From: Membranipora membranacea
Lineage: Eukaryota > Bryozoa > Gymnolaemata > Cheilostomatida > Membraniporidae
Assembly: GCA_914767715.1 (NCBI GenBank)
Contig: OU612074.1
Coordinates: 2,741,501 to 2,805,500 of the forward strand
Direction of reading: 5' to 3'
DNA length: 64,000 nt
Shown here: positions 37,763-49,214 of the stretch, piece after piece
Position numbering within the stretch: the stretch's first letter is position 1
How the letters are laid out: the number at the start of each line of letters is the position of its first letter
Position numbers and translations under genes: made by a program
The notes under the pieces: generated by a model
What the model was told of the DNA's origin: nothing
What the model saw: the letters and a program-made list of their open reading frames with translations, nothing else
Database searches by the model: none

Positions 37763-38761
37763 AAATATCAACAGATCCCAACTGAGAAACCGAAGGTATG
37801 CACAGTCTTTAAAGTTGTAGTCTTAGGAATTATATTAGCCTAAATTCTTCGGACTCAAGAGCCAAGTTGTATATTGTAACAAACGTTTGCACCATGGTTG
37901 TTGGGTGTGTAGTAAAGGCATAGAAAAATAACTCTTCATATTGTTCCTATTGGTCATTGAGACGCCCAAATCCAAGTGCTACAAGAAATTTGTAGACCTA
38001 ACTTAAAGCGTTATCAGTCCTAATCTATTGGGACAATGTATAACTCAATTTCTGATATCTGATAAATATTTTAACATAATTATTACAGGAAAGATAAAAC
38101 TGCTGATTTGAATGACTACGAAGACCTTGGGATGGTAAGTCTGATTACTGCTGTTATCTCATGACCTTGACCTTGTCACACTTAGCCTGAGTTTAGTTGA
38201 GGACTAGGCTCTTGCCAAATCGGGTAGTAAATTATCAGTCAGGTGTCAGATCCAATTCGAGTAACCCAATCATTACAATGCAAATAAAAGATTCAGGAAT
38301 ATAAGCTGTTTCTTGCATTTTGGACACCTCTTTGCAAGAGAATTTATTTTCTTTTTGCAGTAGGGACCATTTTTCCATATTTTTACTGGACCACACCGTC
38401 TCACGGGGTTATGCTTCTTCCTGCTCTAATAAATTTAATATTATGATATTAGGATTGCCTACCCACGATCAGTGAGAAGGCTCTTTAAACCTCTTTATGC
38501 TGAATCTCATACCTCCACCGGAGCATAGAAAATCCCAAAGTCTAACTTACATAAAAAGTTTCAAATAGACACAGAATGGCAAGCAGGTCTGTCCAGTATA
38601 TGGTTACCTTATTTTTTATTTTTTTATTTATAATATTTATATTTATAATATTTATAAGTGTCCTTTTACTCTTCCAAACTAACACCCAGGATGATGACGC
38701 TGAGTATTACGGGGATGATTATGATAGAGTAGCTGAAGACTGGGAGGATCTGCATCTCTGA
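37763..38761 (+). pseudogene. F2: 3'-end fragment of an A gene
   Basis: Same structure as F1: half of exon 10 up to 37795, exon 11 (38089-38134) and exon 12 (38678-38761). Its exon 12 acceptor reads CCAA instead of CCAG (base 38677), so this splice site is lost. It adjoins the upstream side of B2. Confidence 0.8.
38289..38424 (-). pseudogene. Zinc-ribbon exon remnant in F2
   Basis: Antisense copy of the CxxC-pair fragment, as in A1, F1 and A3. Confidence 0.5.
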
Positions 38762-39062
38762 TTGGGCGTAAATCTTTGAATTGAGAAAAGTAGTTGTGAC
38801 CATGCGGATCTACTCGACCCGTGCCAGCGAATTTACTTTTATTTGGATGGTAATTTTTATAACTTTGATATTTTAGATTTTAACTGTTGGAGCACAAAGT
38901 AAAGCTCTATTACTTTGCCGGGTATCCCTGCACAGTATCATATTACAGAGTATCGATATTTTCATCAGTGAACAGATTGATCTATTTATTTGACTATGAT
39001 TCTGACTCTCAGCACTGTCCGCATGAGTGAAAATAGAATAACTGTTTGATATTAAAGAGAAC

Positions 39063-39646
39063 ATTGTACTTGTACTAGCTTGTCACTAACCACCACTAAG
39101 AGCACCTCTAACCTTGATATGTTTGCCATATTTTCATGTTTTAATACATAAGGAGATCTTAGGCAGCATGACTTGTTTGCACTAATCTAACGGAGAAAAA
39201 ACATAGTTTGATGTTACCAGATTTATTGAGGTCGACAATTTAGTGAGAAAAGCAAGATCAAGCTGATGCTTTCCTGAATAAAACCAAACAGACCAATTAC
39301 AAGATGGAGTCTATGATATATTTGTCACTTTGTATTCACACGCTGTCTCCAATGCACATGAGTCTTTACTACAGTAAAGGCAGCAAAGCCGGTGGGACGG
39401 TGAGCCATCAAAAATAAAATAAAACCAAGCAGTGAAAAACTTTATTGACCGCATTTGTTAGTCGCGAATTTGCCTATTGCAGTGCAGCGTTGCAAAGAAA
39501 CAAAAGAATAAAATACCTATAATCAATACTATGTGCAGGCTGCGGGGTTTTAACCTACTATTTTACCTACTATTTTACCTACGACCTAATGTGGCTTTAC
39601 TTCTCTGAATAAACCAATGAACTAAACCCAACTCTTATCAACTACA
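39063..39646. other. F2 3' flank joined to A3 upstream region
   Basis: Near-identical to 23910-24478. The join of A 3' flank to A 5' flank (ttgttagtc / gcgaatttg, about 39463) is the same as at 24296, so it was copied with the segment. No gene seen. Confidence 0.6.
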
Positions 39647-39677
39647 GGGGAATTCCCTTTTTGCAATGGGAGTTTCC
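39647..39677. promoter_or_regulatory. Paired kappaB-like sites upstream of A3
   Basis: GGGGAATTCCC (39647-39657) and GGGAGTTTCC (39668-39677), about 120 bp before the A3 ATG. Same layout as A2. Confidence 0.35.
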
Positions 39678-40430
39678 ATATGAGAACTTGTCTCGCATCA
39701 CGTATTTAGTGCCAGTAGTAGTCGCTTGCTCAATATTTCAGCTCGGTTTGTTGATGGCATAGTCAAAGTGATCTCAACAACTTCATTCAACTCACAACAT
39801 GGGTGTTCGGTATTTAGCTGAGTTTATTCGTAATGGGCACAGAAATGAATGCAGGCTTGCAGACTGTGTGAAAGACTGCGATAATCGTCTAGTTATTGAT
39901 GGGAACAACCTGCACCACTTTCTATTTTGTGATAGTAACTCTCATCACAAGGCGAGGCACGGAGGCGACCTTGACTTGTACGCACGCGAGGTAGAACGAT
40001 TCTTCGGATGCTTAGAGCGGTTAGGTATAACAAGCTATATTATATTTGATGGGTTTGATCGAGAGAATAACAAGGTTCGGGAGAGTCGTATTGTTAAAAG
40101 TTTTAAAACGATAGAAGATCTTCTCATTGGCCGAGGATCGCGGGTGAAGCTTTCTTGTCTTTCAAAGAGGGTCAGTAACTTACCGTTCTAAGAATGTAAG
40201 TTCTATACACCATCAATGACATGGTACATGTTTTAGTTCCGCTATACAGAGTGTATCTATGCATTTTCAGTGAGCTGATATGTGATTTAGATAAAATTTG
40301 ATCGCTTTCAAACAGAGCCACTATATTAAAATATGTGGCTGAAGGCCCATGTCCCTACTACTACCCTAATCTCTGGATCTGGTGCAGGTCTGGCTCTGAC
40401 AATGAGTAATAAGCCTGTAGTTTCTGAGTC

Positions 40431-40500
40431 CTGGGTCCTGAGTCCTGAGTCCTGAGTCCTGAGTCCTGAGTCCTGAGTCCTGAGTCCTGAGTCCTGAGTC
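40431..40500. repeat. TGAGTCC heptamer array in A3 intron 1
   Basis: About ten units, as in A2. Confidence 0.9.
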
Positions 40501-41656
40501 AGCATCATCAATCAATATGATGATTACATTCGGCATGTGACAGTTCCACCTATTAAGGAAATATCGTCTGGAAAACTGAACCCTCTGCAGATCTTAGAAG
40601 CTATAGTTTTATTTTTGTGAGCAGCATAAATATGTTACACGAACTGAAGTGATCAGTTCAGTTTTCAGCGCTCTCGATTGTAGACACTGATTGAAAGCTT
40701 ACAGAGACAGAGTCGTGTGAAGGTGTGTGTAGTCGATGGAGATGCTGATCCTGCTGTAATGAGTCTGGCATACCATTACAAGTGCCCTGTAGTCAGTGGT
40801 GATAATGACTTCTTACTATGTGACCTTGAGGGTGGTGTCATCAGCGCCAAGGAGCTGGTCGAGTGCTTGGGATATGTGTGAGTAAATTTGGAATGTATTC
40901 AGGTGTAAAGCCCGCCTTTGATCACCAATCATTCTTTCAGAGATTCTGGTAGGTTGTTATTTGCAAGCCAACGCACAGCCATCAGCTGCTTGTAGATGTA
41001 TCACAGTATTAGGTCAAGATCATCACCATTTAATTAGACCCAAGAAGATGATTTCTTCTTGAAAATGTTGCCTACAGACCCTCCCAATCCTGGAACAGAT
41101 TTTCATAACCAAGATTTCCAACCCGATCTCTCCACCTCACTTTTTGTGGTTGTCATAGAGCCCTATCGTCAAGCCTTACAGCTCCACATGCTCAGAGCTG
41201 TGTACCTAAGCACTGCACTGCAAAGTACGCCAATAGTTTTTTTGTAAAATATGCTTGCTAGTTTTTGTGTCACACTTAATATTGTGAATGTTTTCCTTTT
41301 ATTCATTCAAAACTACTCTATTATAAATCCCATGGTTTCTGCGAGAGTTTCAATATATTCTTATCTTAAACCAGCTTGCTGTAAATATGTATGTGGAATT
41401 GTTAAGTCATAAACACCAAATGATTTTTTCTGAACAATCGATTTCCTTCCTTTGTTTCAGGGATGACAATCCTTTAGTGGGTATGTACTACATTTCAGAT
41501 CTTGCTGCAAAGTGTAACATAGACAGAGACGTACTTTCTCTTCTCAGTGTAACACTAGGCTGTGATAAATTCCAGCCTGACAAGATTCAGCAGTTTTTAA
41601 GAGAAGAAGGATTTATACCTCCGGCTCTACAGGTTGATCTCAGTATAATCTCTAAG

Positions 41657-41861
41657 CAGGGGCGTATATTCTAAAAATTTTCACTCACTGACTTTTTAGA
41701 GATGAGCATAATGATCGGGCGCAGCCCGATCCACACGCCGTAGGCGTGGCGGGGAGGGTGTTGGAGGGGCGCTTAAGCGCCCTCCCACCACGGAAGTTTT
41801 TGCATATCGGTAGCAAAATAGTGCAAGCAGAGAGGTATTTCAATAGCTCCCTGAGCTGTTG
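41657..41861. repeat. Left end of the hAT-like element with subterminal hairpins
   Basis: The TIR is followed by palindromes GATCGGGC..GCCCGATC, CACGCC..GGCGTG and GGGCGCTTAAGCGCCC. Such subterminal hairpins are usual binding sites for hAT transposases. Confidence 0.7.
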
Positions 41862-42336
41862 TGTCGGGAAATTCTATCTTGTCAGGATAGCCAGCATGGG
41901 CTTGGCTTTAATAAGTCCCGATATCCAACTTGTTCGGATGAACGCGTAAAGCCTAACGGCAACCTGCCAGTCGAAAAGTCTGTTTAAATCAAGGCTACCA
42001 GCCAGGCATAAAAATGTGTGGTTTATCAACTATACTATGATTTTATTGTGTACTAACTATCTAACTAAAACTAACAGAGTTACAAAGATTTAATGTATAA
42101 ATCAGAAAAAATGATCGGTGCGTTTAGTCTCGTCCGCTAGCAAACATGAAGTGTCGATAAGCAGGCTAGAGTAACACTTGTGAAACCAATGATTCATAGG
42201 AAGTTTAAATACAGTCAAGGCATTAATTGTTATGGACAAATGATTATTATAAAAGGCAAGACATGTGAATTTGAATGCATGAATAATAGCTTCAGTATAT
42301 AATACATATAGCAGTCAAAGACTGAAATTCCCCACA
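41862..42336 (-). repeat. 3' LTR
   Basis: 475 bp, TG...CA on both readings. It adjoins a short purine-rich stretch on the - strand (GGTGGGAG, near 42341) that would serve as the polypurine tract. Confidence 0.9.
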
Positions 42337-42770
42337 CGCTCCCACCAGATACAAATTAATAATGTTGATAAATTAGAGCAAAATGAATTAATTATTTATC
42401 TCAAAGTTAAAAAAAGGGGAATTCCAAAAGTCAGCTTCAACGTAAAATATCTGTCACCTCGTCAGTAGATGAGTCGAGAGTAGCGATTGGTCGGCGAAAT
42501 TTCTGTGTTGGTAGGAGCTAGTGAGTCGGATATAGGAGTTAGAGCTCCTAGTTTCACCTGTTGGTAGATGACGGCTGAAGGACTGAGATAAGCGTATTCT
42601 GTGTATATTCAGTGATAGATATGCAATGGTATACAGCATACCTGTGCATAAGTCGGATTAATACAATAATATAGTATTTTTATGTCTTTGACATGTGTCC
42701 ATGCTTTAATAAGTGTTAGCTTACAACATGTCTTATCTGGGTTTCCTTTTTTATTAAAAATCACTACAGG

Positions 42771-45700
42771 TTAATAACTATCTATGTATGATAATGATGT
42801 GTAGCCTAATATATAGTCGGCTAGATGTTGTGGGAGTTTCCTCAACCTCCCAGTTCTTGCAGGACAAGATGGCTGGGTATCTTGTTCGTTGATTTTGTCA
42901 TCTTCCCCTATTGGGGCAGGTTGACCTGTGTTAGTTGGTTTCGGTGTAACCTCTATCTTAGAGCCAGAATTAGACTCCATTTGATTGCCTAATTGAGGGT
43001 TGTCCGCTCCTGTATTATCATTAATAGCCTGAGAACTTATTGCCTCACTACTACTTTTCTGACGTTTGTCAATGGCCCCCTTCATGTTGGGTCTTCTAAT
43101 TGGCTCTCGAACAGCGGGAGCTTGACCAGATGCATGCTGGGATATTCTGTATGGCTTGAGCCTGGATTCATGCTGCACTGACACCTGTCCATTCTTTTCT
43201 ATTTGGTAAGTATGATTATTCCATGTTTTGGTTATCAGATAAGGCCCACAGAATTTTGGCTGTAGCTTGGTACTTCTGCCCTTTCTTTTTCTCTTGGACT
43301 GAAGTAATACCTGATCCCCTACTTTGTATAATGGTGGTTCTTGGAAATCATTCTGAACAATGTTATGCTGATCTTTACGTAGAGCATCATGTGCAGCCCT
43401 CAATCTATCCTCCATATCCATAACATACTTTTGCACCGGTTTTGGCTTATCTGGTGGTACTGGGTAAACCAGGCTATCAGGTAACCTTAGCTGGCGACCC
43501 AGTAACATGTAGTTTGGTGTCTCTTTTGTAGCTGTGTGTGGAGTAGCCCTGATGGCTCTCATTATTTGTGGTAGTAGCATATCCCAATCATCCTCATGGG
43601 CACATTGATTGAGCAACAGAGCACGTAAGCTATTACCAAGTGTATGATTCCCTCTTTCACACACTCCATTTCCTGATGGGTGGAATGGTGTTGTACGGCG
43701 CTTATCTACACGCCATAATTCACACAACTCTTCCATTAGCTCTGATTGAAACTGAGCCCCCTGATCACTGCCTATAGTTTCTGGTAAGCCTAGGTAGCTA
43801 AATACTCTGCTATCTAAGGCATCTGCAACTGTGGGTGCAGTAGCATCTGGTAGCGGGATGGCATCTTGCCATCTTGTAAAATGATCAGATAATACCAAAA
43901 TCCATCTATTTCTTCTATTTGTTTCTGAAAGTGGTCCTACTAGGTCAATGGCTATGTGTTGCCAGGGCCTTCCTGCATAGAGCCTTATTCTATTTCCACT
44001 TGACTTTGTTTTGCTTGTTTTTGCAGCTTGACACACTTCACATGACAACACAGCTCGCTTGATGTCAGATGTCATACCTGGCCAGTACCATGACAATCTA
44101 AGTCGGGCCGTGGTTTTACGTACACCTGAATGTATCATTGAGTGGGTTTCCCATATGACGGCTTCTCTTGCCGATTGAGGACAAGCTACCACCCATATCT
44201 CTTTGTCGTTGAAGGTAAGCCTTACTTCAAGGATACCATCACTTCTCAACCTCATACATGGTATCAAATCGTTCCATCTTTTCAGTTCGGGGCTCCCCAT
44301 GCGGAGCTCGTCTTCATTTAGTATTACTTGGCTTTTTACACATTGATAGACCTTTTCTAGGTCACTTGGTTTTTGTTGTTGTAAACATGCTAGATCAGTA
44401 GTCTGAGCCACACATACTATTGGTCTTTCAGTGATATCACTTGATAATGGTCGATTGATTTCTGTCATCAATCTGTCTTGTGTGGTAGCAGCTATGTCAC
44501 TATGGGACGGGCCGCCATCTCTTTTCTCTATTCGGTTACATTGTTTACAGTTTTCACATTTGATTCTGCTCAGCCCATCAGCATTTCCATGCTTCGTACC
44601 AGGCCTATGTTCTAACTCAAAATCAAACTCAGCCATGCTCTCTAACCATCTCGCGACCTGGTCGGATGGTTCATTTCTTTTGTACAACCAAATCAATGAT
44701 GCATGATCTGTCCTTAGTCGAAACTTGGTACCTATCAAATAGGGTCGAAAATGCTTAATAGCTTTGATCACAGCAAGAAGCTCTTTTCTTGTCACACAGT
44801 AATTGACCTCTTGTGGTGACAGGCTTTTAGAATAATAGGCTATAACTCTCTCATGCCCATCCTGCATTTGTGAGAGTACTGCGCCCGTAGCTGTGTTGCT
44901 AGCATCTGTGTCTAAAATGTACTCAAGACCTGGTATTGGATAACCTAGTATTGGTGCTGTGGTGAGCAACAGTTTGAGTAGCTCAAATGCCTCTTGACAT
45001 TCGGTATCCCATACAAATGGGATTTTTCCACTCATTAGCCTGTTCAATGGTCTACATACTGTAGCATAATCCTCTACATACTTTCTGTAGTAATTTATCA
45101 AGCCATGAAATGATTTCAAGGCTGTTTTACATTCTGGCACTGGCCAATTCTGAACTTTTTCTACCTTTTCAGGATCTGTGGATACTCCATCCTTGCTTAC
45201 AATGTGACCCAGATATTTCACACTATCACTGAGGAGTACACACTTGGATGGTTTGAGTTTCAGATTGGCTTCACGGAATCGCTGAAAGACTTCTTCTAAC
45301 CGACTCATGTGATTAGAGAATGTGTCACTGAATATTATTACATCATCAAGATATATGAGTAAAGACTTCCAATGCAAGCCCCGGAGCACTTTTTCCATAA
45401 GGCGTTCAAAACATGCAGGGGCATTCGTTAGCCCGAAAGGAAGAACCCTCCAATTCCACAGACCGCTTCGCGTTATGAATGCTGACTTTTCTTGAGCATC
45501 TTTGTCTAACGGGACCTGCCAATAGGAGGAGCACATATCAAGAGTGCTAAAATATTCACTACCTGCTAATGAATCCAAACTCTCATCGATTCGAGGTATT
45601 GGGTAAACATCCTTTTTTGTAACACTATTTAATTTACGGTAGTCTATACAGAAGCGCCACTCTGGGGCGTCATCTGGTTTCAATGTCTTTTTCCTTACTA

Positions 45701-47153
45701 GGACGACAGGGTGCGACCACGCCCCTTCACCGGGGTAAATCAGTCCTTGCTCAAGTAACTTGTTTACTTGTTTTTCAACTTGTTTTTCCTTTTCTGGTCC
45801 TAGCCTCCTAGGGAGGTGTTTTATTGGTTTAGTGTCCTCTAAAACTGGAATGGAATGTTCAACCAACTTTGTTTGACCAATATCTGAATCACCTTGACTG
45901 AAAACATCCGAGTATTTTGTCAATAAATTCACTATTGCTCCTTTGTGATCAGCTGATTTCATCTCATGAGTTGTTTTCTTACAAAGCTCTTTCATGTGGT
46001 TTGGCACCATGCTGTCATAATGATCACTCAGCTTTGAAGGTATACACTCACTTTGTCCTTCAATATTTTCATTTTGACTCAAAACATCTGCCATGTTTAC
46101 TGCATTAACTTCTTCTCCCACTGTATTTTGTGGCTTCATGATGTGGCCTGTTTTGGTGTTCATAAGCTGATCATCCTTTGATAGTGATATGAAATCAGCA
46201 AAAACAGTTCCGGCTCTCAGGATGATTTCATCCTCTAGGATATTGCAGCAGTGTACTAAAATTCTATTCAGCCCATCTGGCTCGCACAGTGTTGATGCCA
46301 CCAAAATATTTTCTGGCATTTTGTGATTCATTTTAGTTCCTGTTATACCACATATGCCACTGGTATTATTACACAACTTTGCTTGAATAGCCATCTCCGA
46401 TCTTGCTGGGATTATTGTATCACATATTACTTGGACATTGCTTACAAGCAAATCCCCTAATCTGTCAACACATGACAGATTTTTATTATTGATATACAGC
46501 GAAGCTTTCTTGAAGTTTAGCGTACACCCGCTTGCTTTGAAGAATGACATTCCAAGTATAGCATCATGTGTAATTCTACTCACAATAAATTCCTCAACAA
46601 ATTTTTCTCCTCGCGCTGAACAATGCAGCTTTATCTTTCCTAGGAGGGGTAGTTTTGACCCATCTGCCATTACTCCGGATTTTTCCAGAGGCTCGATTTC
46701 AGATTTGAGTGATTCTGGGAGTCTATCATACACATGCCTTGATAGTACAGATTTAGAACACCCAGAATCAAGTAAATACAGTATACTCTTTCCACCAGCT
46801 TTGCCTGGCAGATAATAACATGAATTTGACTCAAAATGACACAATTCATTACAGCTGACATCCTCATTGTCATTTCTTCCATCGTTATTTTCACAGAGTT
46901 TTTCCTCAGGTATTATTGATTCTGTTATTCTATCTCTTTCTACTTGGCTGGTGATGCTCCTCTGTCTACAGATTGAGCCAACCTCAACATTTTGAGACAC
47001 ACTAGACTGGTCGGATATTTTCCCAAGTTTACTGCTTGGATCAGCCTTCGAAGCCTGATCACATTCACTTTCCGCAGTGTTCAATGGGGTTTGATTTCCA
47101 TGGTCAGCACTAGGCTTTTTGTCACCTTTTTGATGGTTGCCCAACTTAGACAT
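42771..47153 (-). CDS. pol: Ty3/gypsy Pol polyprotein (PR-RT-RNaseH-IN)
   Basis: 1460 codons from the first Met. Aspartic protease with DSG at residues 129-131; reverse transcriptase with the YLDD box at 601-604; RNase H beginning near LDTDAS (about 747); an HHCC zinc-binding stretch (HSMIHSG ... CEVCQAAK); and the integrase core D1070, D1130, E1166, the classic D-D-35-E. A GPY-type stretch (FCGPYLI) follows the core; no chromodomain was seen. The frame is -1 relative to gag and stays open upstream of the first Met past the gag stop, so it is probably made by -1 frameshifting rather than from its own start. Active-site residues are all present. Confidence 0.93.
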   Translation of the reverse strand: MSKLGNHQKGDKKPSADHGNQTPLNTAESECDQASKADPSSKLGKISDQSSVSQNVEVGSICRQRSITSQVERDRITESIIPEEKLCENNDGRNDNEDVSCNELCHFESNSCYYLPGKAGGKSILYLLDSGCSKSVLSRHVYDRLPESLKSEIEPLEKSGVMADGSKLPLLGKIKLHCSARGEKFVEEFIVSRITHDAILGMSFFKASGCTLNFKKASLYINNKNLSCVDRLGDLLVSNVQVICDTIIPARSEMAIQAKLCNNTSGICGITGTKMNHKMPENILVASTLCEPDGLNRILVHCCNILEDEIILRAGTVFADFISLSKDDQLMNTKTGHIMKPQNTVGEEVNAVNMADVLSQNENIEGQSECIPSKLSDHYDSMVPNHMKELCKKTTHEMKSADHKGAIVNLLTKYSDVFSQGDSDIGQTKLVEHSIPVLEDTKPIKHLPRRLGPEKEKQVEKQVNKLLEQGLIYPGEGAWSHPVVLVRKKTLKPDDAPEWRFCIDYRKLNSVTKKDVYPIPRIDESLDSLAGSEYFSTLDMCSSYWQVPLDKDAQEKSAFITRSGLWNWRVLPFGLTNAPACFERLMEKVLRGLHWKSLLIYLDDVIIFSDTFSNHMSRLEEVFQRFREANLKLKPSKCVLLSDSVKYLGHIVSKDGVSTDPEKVEKVQNWPVPECKTALKSFHGLINYYRKYVEDYATVCRPLNRLMSGKIPFVWDTECQEAFELLKLLLTTAPILGYPIPGLEYILDTDASNTATGAVLSQMQDGHERVIAYYSKSLSPQEVNYCVTRKELLAVIKAIKHFRPYLIGTKFRLRTDHASLIWLYKRNEPSDQVARWLESMAEFDFELEHRPGTKHGNADGLSRIKCENCKQCNRIEKRDGGPSHSDIAATTQDRLMTEINRPLSSDITERPIVCVAQTTDLACLQQQKPSDLEKVYQCVKSQVILNEDELRMGSPELKRWNDLIPCMRLRSDGILEVRLTFNDKEIWVVACPQSAREAVIWETHSMIHSGVRKTTARLRLSWYWPGMTSDIKRAVLSCEVCQAAKTSKTKSSGNRIRLYAGRPWQHIAIDLVGPLSETNRRNRWILVLSDHFTRWQDAIPLPDATAPTVADALDSRVFSYLGLPETIGSDQGAQFQSELMEELCELWRVDKRRTTPFHPSGNGVCERGNHTLGNSLRALLLNQCAHEDDWDMLLPQIMRAIRATPHTATKETPNYMLLGRQLRLPDSLVYPVPPDKPKPVQKYVMDMEDRLRAAHDALRKDQHNIVQNDFQEPPLYKVGDQVLLQSKRKRKGRSTKLQPKFCGPYLITKTWNNHTYQIEKNGQVSVQHESRLKPYRISQHASGQAPAVREPIRRPNMKGAIDKRQKSSSEAISSQAINDNTGADNPQLGNQMESNSGSKIEVTPKPTNTGQPAPIGEDDKINEQDTQPSCPARTGRLRKLPQHLADYILGYTSLSYIDSY

Positions 47154-47206
47154 ATTTACACCAGCCTTTTCTTGTGAAAGGTTAGGTTCATCAGTAGCTG
47201 GTGAGT

Positions 47207-48142
47207 TTACTGAGAACCTGTGGTGTTTCCCTGATTTTTATTAGGACATTCCCTAGCCATATGATTTTCTGAGCCACATGTATAGCATGCTCGTTTTCTC
47301 TGCCTAGTATTTTGTACACTGGCGTTTGATCCGGCCAACTTTTCTATAGCCTTTGTATTTCTATCCATTATCTCCATTATTTTGGTCAGGATTTCTGTTT
47401 GTTTAGCTGTTTCACTACTGGTACTCTCAGTGATTTTAGCTTTGGGTCTATTTTGATAATCTCTACGCGTTGAGTGCATACCTACAGCATTACAGTCATA
47501 GTCATCTTCATTTTCAGAGTCAGAATTTTCTGAATAGCTTGTGACATTTATTTGCGGCCTTTGTCTGAGGTTAGAGCCAGCCTGAACATAATCATCTGAA
47601 GCCCGACATATTTCGGCTACAGTGTTGAGTTCTATTGTCATTAGGTGTCTCAATAACTGACGATTTTCTATGCACCTACGTACATTTTCTATGGCGATAT
47701 CTTCTTGATGAGCAGCGCCCATGTTTGGATATGCAATTCTTACTAATTTTAGAACTTCTACTCCTAGTGAGTGAAACTTTTGACCCTGTTCTTTTCTTAC
47801 AGTGGACAATTTGTCACGTGCTTGTCTCTGTGTCAGACCAAACCTGGCTCTCAGGTTAACAAAAATCGCTTCAATGTTATCTCCTCTAGCACATTCTTGA
47901 GCTTGTTTCTCAAGACATAATCTGATATTTAGATGGGCTGCCTGGGGATTCCAGTTATTGGCTTGGGCCACATCAGTGAATTTTTGAATGAATAATTCAA
48001 TATCTTCACTTCCATCATACTTTGGCGGTTTAAAGTGGTCTCTCCCACCATTCATCTGCCTGAACGCATTTTGTACGGCATTTGCTAGACGGTCTGCTTC
48101 ATCAGCCGGCTGTTGCCTGGCAGCATTACCTCTGTTTGCCAT
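47207..48142 (-). CDS. gag: Ty3/gypsy Gag
   Basis: 311 residues. The N-terminal and middle part reads as a capsid-type domain (KPPKYDGSEDIELFIQKFTD, then QAAHLNIRLCLE). One CCHC zinc knuckle, CYTCGSENHMAREC, lies at residues 286-299 near the end. The start Met lies about 490 nt behind the primer-binding site. It ends in TAA at 47207; pol follows in the -1 frame. Confidence 0.9.
   Translation of the reverse strand: MANRGNAARQQPADEADRLANAVQNAFRQMNGGRDHFKPPKYDGSEDIELFIQKFTDVAQANNWNPQAAHLNIRLCLEKQAQECARGDNIEAIFVNLRARFGLTQRQARDKLSTVRKEQGQKFHSLGVEVLKLVRIAYPNMGAAHQEDIAIENVRRCIENRQLLRHLMTIELNTVAEICRASDDYVQAGSNLRQRPQINVTSYSENSDSENEDDYDCNAVGMHSTRRDYQNRPKAKITESTSSETAKQTEILTKIMEIMDRNTKAIEKLAGSNASVQNTRQRKRACYTCGSENHMARECPNKNQGNTTGSQ
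47225..47231 (-). promoter_or_regulatory. GGGAAAC slippery heptamer for -1 frameshift gag to pol
   Basis: GGGAAAC lies in the gag frame as G GGA AAC, 18 nt before the gag stop codon. A -1 slip there enters the pol frame, which has no stop between this point and the first pol Met. The same heptamer is used by PEG10, itself Ty3/gypsy-derived. A downstream stimulatory structure was not worked out. Confidence 0.7.
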
Positions 48143-48167
48143 AATTTTTTTTTGTATGTAGTATTGA

Positions 48168-48462
48168 TAATTTGCAACGTTGATATACCTCTTCGTCGTC
48201 TACTATTCTAGTAGCGCTGCGAGAGCTTGTATATTTTTAATAATTTGAAATGTTGATATACCTCTTTGCGGTCTACTATTTTAGTAGCGCTGTTAGAGCT
48301 TGTATATTTTTAAAAATTTGAACTGTTGATATACCTCTTTGCGGTCTACTATTTTAGTAGCGCTGTTAGAGCTTGTATATTTTTAATAATTTGAAATGTT
48401 GATATACCTCTTTGCGGTCTACTATTTTAGTAGCGCTGTCAGAGTTTGTATATTATTAATAG
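48168..48462. repeat. Four 73-bp tandem repeats in the retrotransposon leader
   Basis: Units recur at exactly 73 bp (gttgatatacc at 48179, 48252, 48325 and 48398). Each contains the hairpin CTACTATTTTAGTAG. A shorter, diverged copy lies near 48535-48560. The array sits between the primer site and the gag start, so it belongs to the 5' leader RNA. Confidence 0.92.
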
Positions 48463-48633
48463 ACTAAGACAAAATAAATGTGCCCAAAAATTTCTTGAAA
48501 TAATTATTTTCTCTGGTCTGGTCACTACAGAAGTTCTCTGGTCTACAGTTTAGTAGAGCTGTGAGCGCAATGACATTCTTAGACCAAGAAAAGACTTTTC
48601 ACTAAATTTCCAAATTACCTGCTTTACGCATCC

Positions 48634-48651
48634 ATCCCACTTCTGACACCA
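48634..48651 (-). promoter_or_regulatory. Primer-binding site, tRNA-Leu type
   Basis: On the - strand TGGTGTCAGAAGTGGGAT, one base behind the 5' LTR. It is the complement of a 3' end ATCCCACTTCTGACACCA, as in animal tRNA-Leu (3' CCA included). Confidence 0.85.
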
Positions 48652-48652
48652 G

Positions 48653-49127
48653 TGTCGGGAAATTCTATCTTGTCAGGATAGCCAGCATGGGCTTGGCTTT
48701 AATAAGTCCCGATATCCAACTTGTTCGGATGAACGCGTAAAGCCTAACGGCAACCTGCCAGTCGAAAAGTCTGTTTAAATCAAGGCTACCAGCCAGGCAT
48801 AAAAATGTGTGGTTTATCAACTATACTATGATTTTATTGTGTACTAACTATCTAACTAAAACTAACAGAGTTACAAAGATTTAATGTATAAATCAGAAAA
48901 AATGATCGGTGCGTTTAGTCTCGTCCGCTAGCAAACATGAAGTGTCGATAAGCAGGCTAGAGTAACACTTGTGAAACCAATGATTCATAGGAAGTTTAAA
49001 TACAGTCAAGGCATTAATTGTTATGGACAAATGATTATTATAAAAGGCAAGACATATGAATTTGAATGCATGAATAATAGCTTCAGTATATAATACATAT
49101 AGCAGTCAAAGACTGAAATTCCCCACA
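48653..49127 (-). repeat. 5' LTR
   Basis: 475 bp, with one visible difference from the 3' LTR. Confidence 0.9.
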
Positions 49128-49214
49128 GTTGGGTACTTTCAGAAAACAACTCAATAGCAGTAGAAGATTACGGTAGAAATGCTCCAGTTATAAAGCACCT
49201 ATTTGAAAAAAAAC

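Larger units (their letters stand above)
41862..49127 (-). mobile_element. Complete Ty3/gypsy LTR retrotransposon, 7266 bp
   Basis: Two 475-bp LTRs with TG...CA ends enclose gag and pol on the - strand. The element is flanked by the 4-bp repeat GTTG (41858-41861 and 49128-49131). The LTRs differ at one base that I can see (near 42263/49054), and gag and pol are open over their full length, so insertion was recent and the element may still be active. Domain order protease, RT, RNase H, integrase marks Ty3/gypsy. It sits inside the hAT-like element. Confidence 0.92.

Noticed and set aside
42417-42426. GGGGAATTCC near the 3' LTR as a further kappaB site
   Set aside because: A single match outside the LTR, with no conserved partner; likely chance.
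44431-44706. + strand frames inside 42771-48142
   Set aside because: Shadows of gag and pol, which are open over their full length on the - strand with all motifs.
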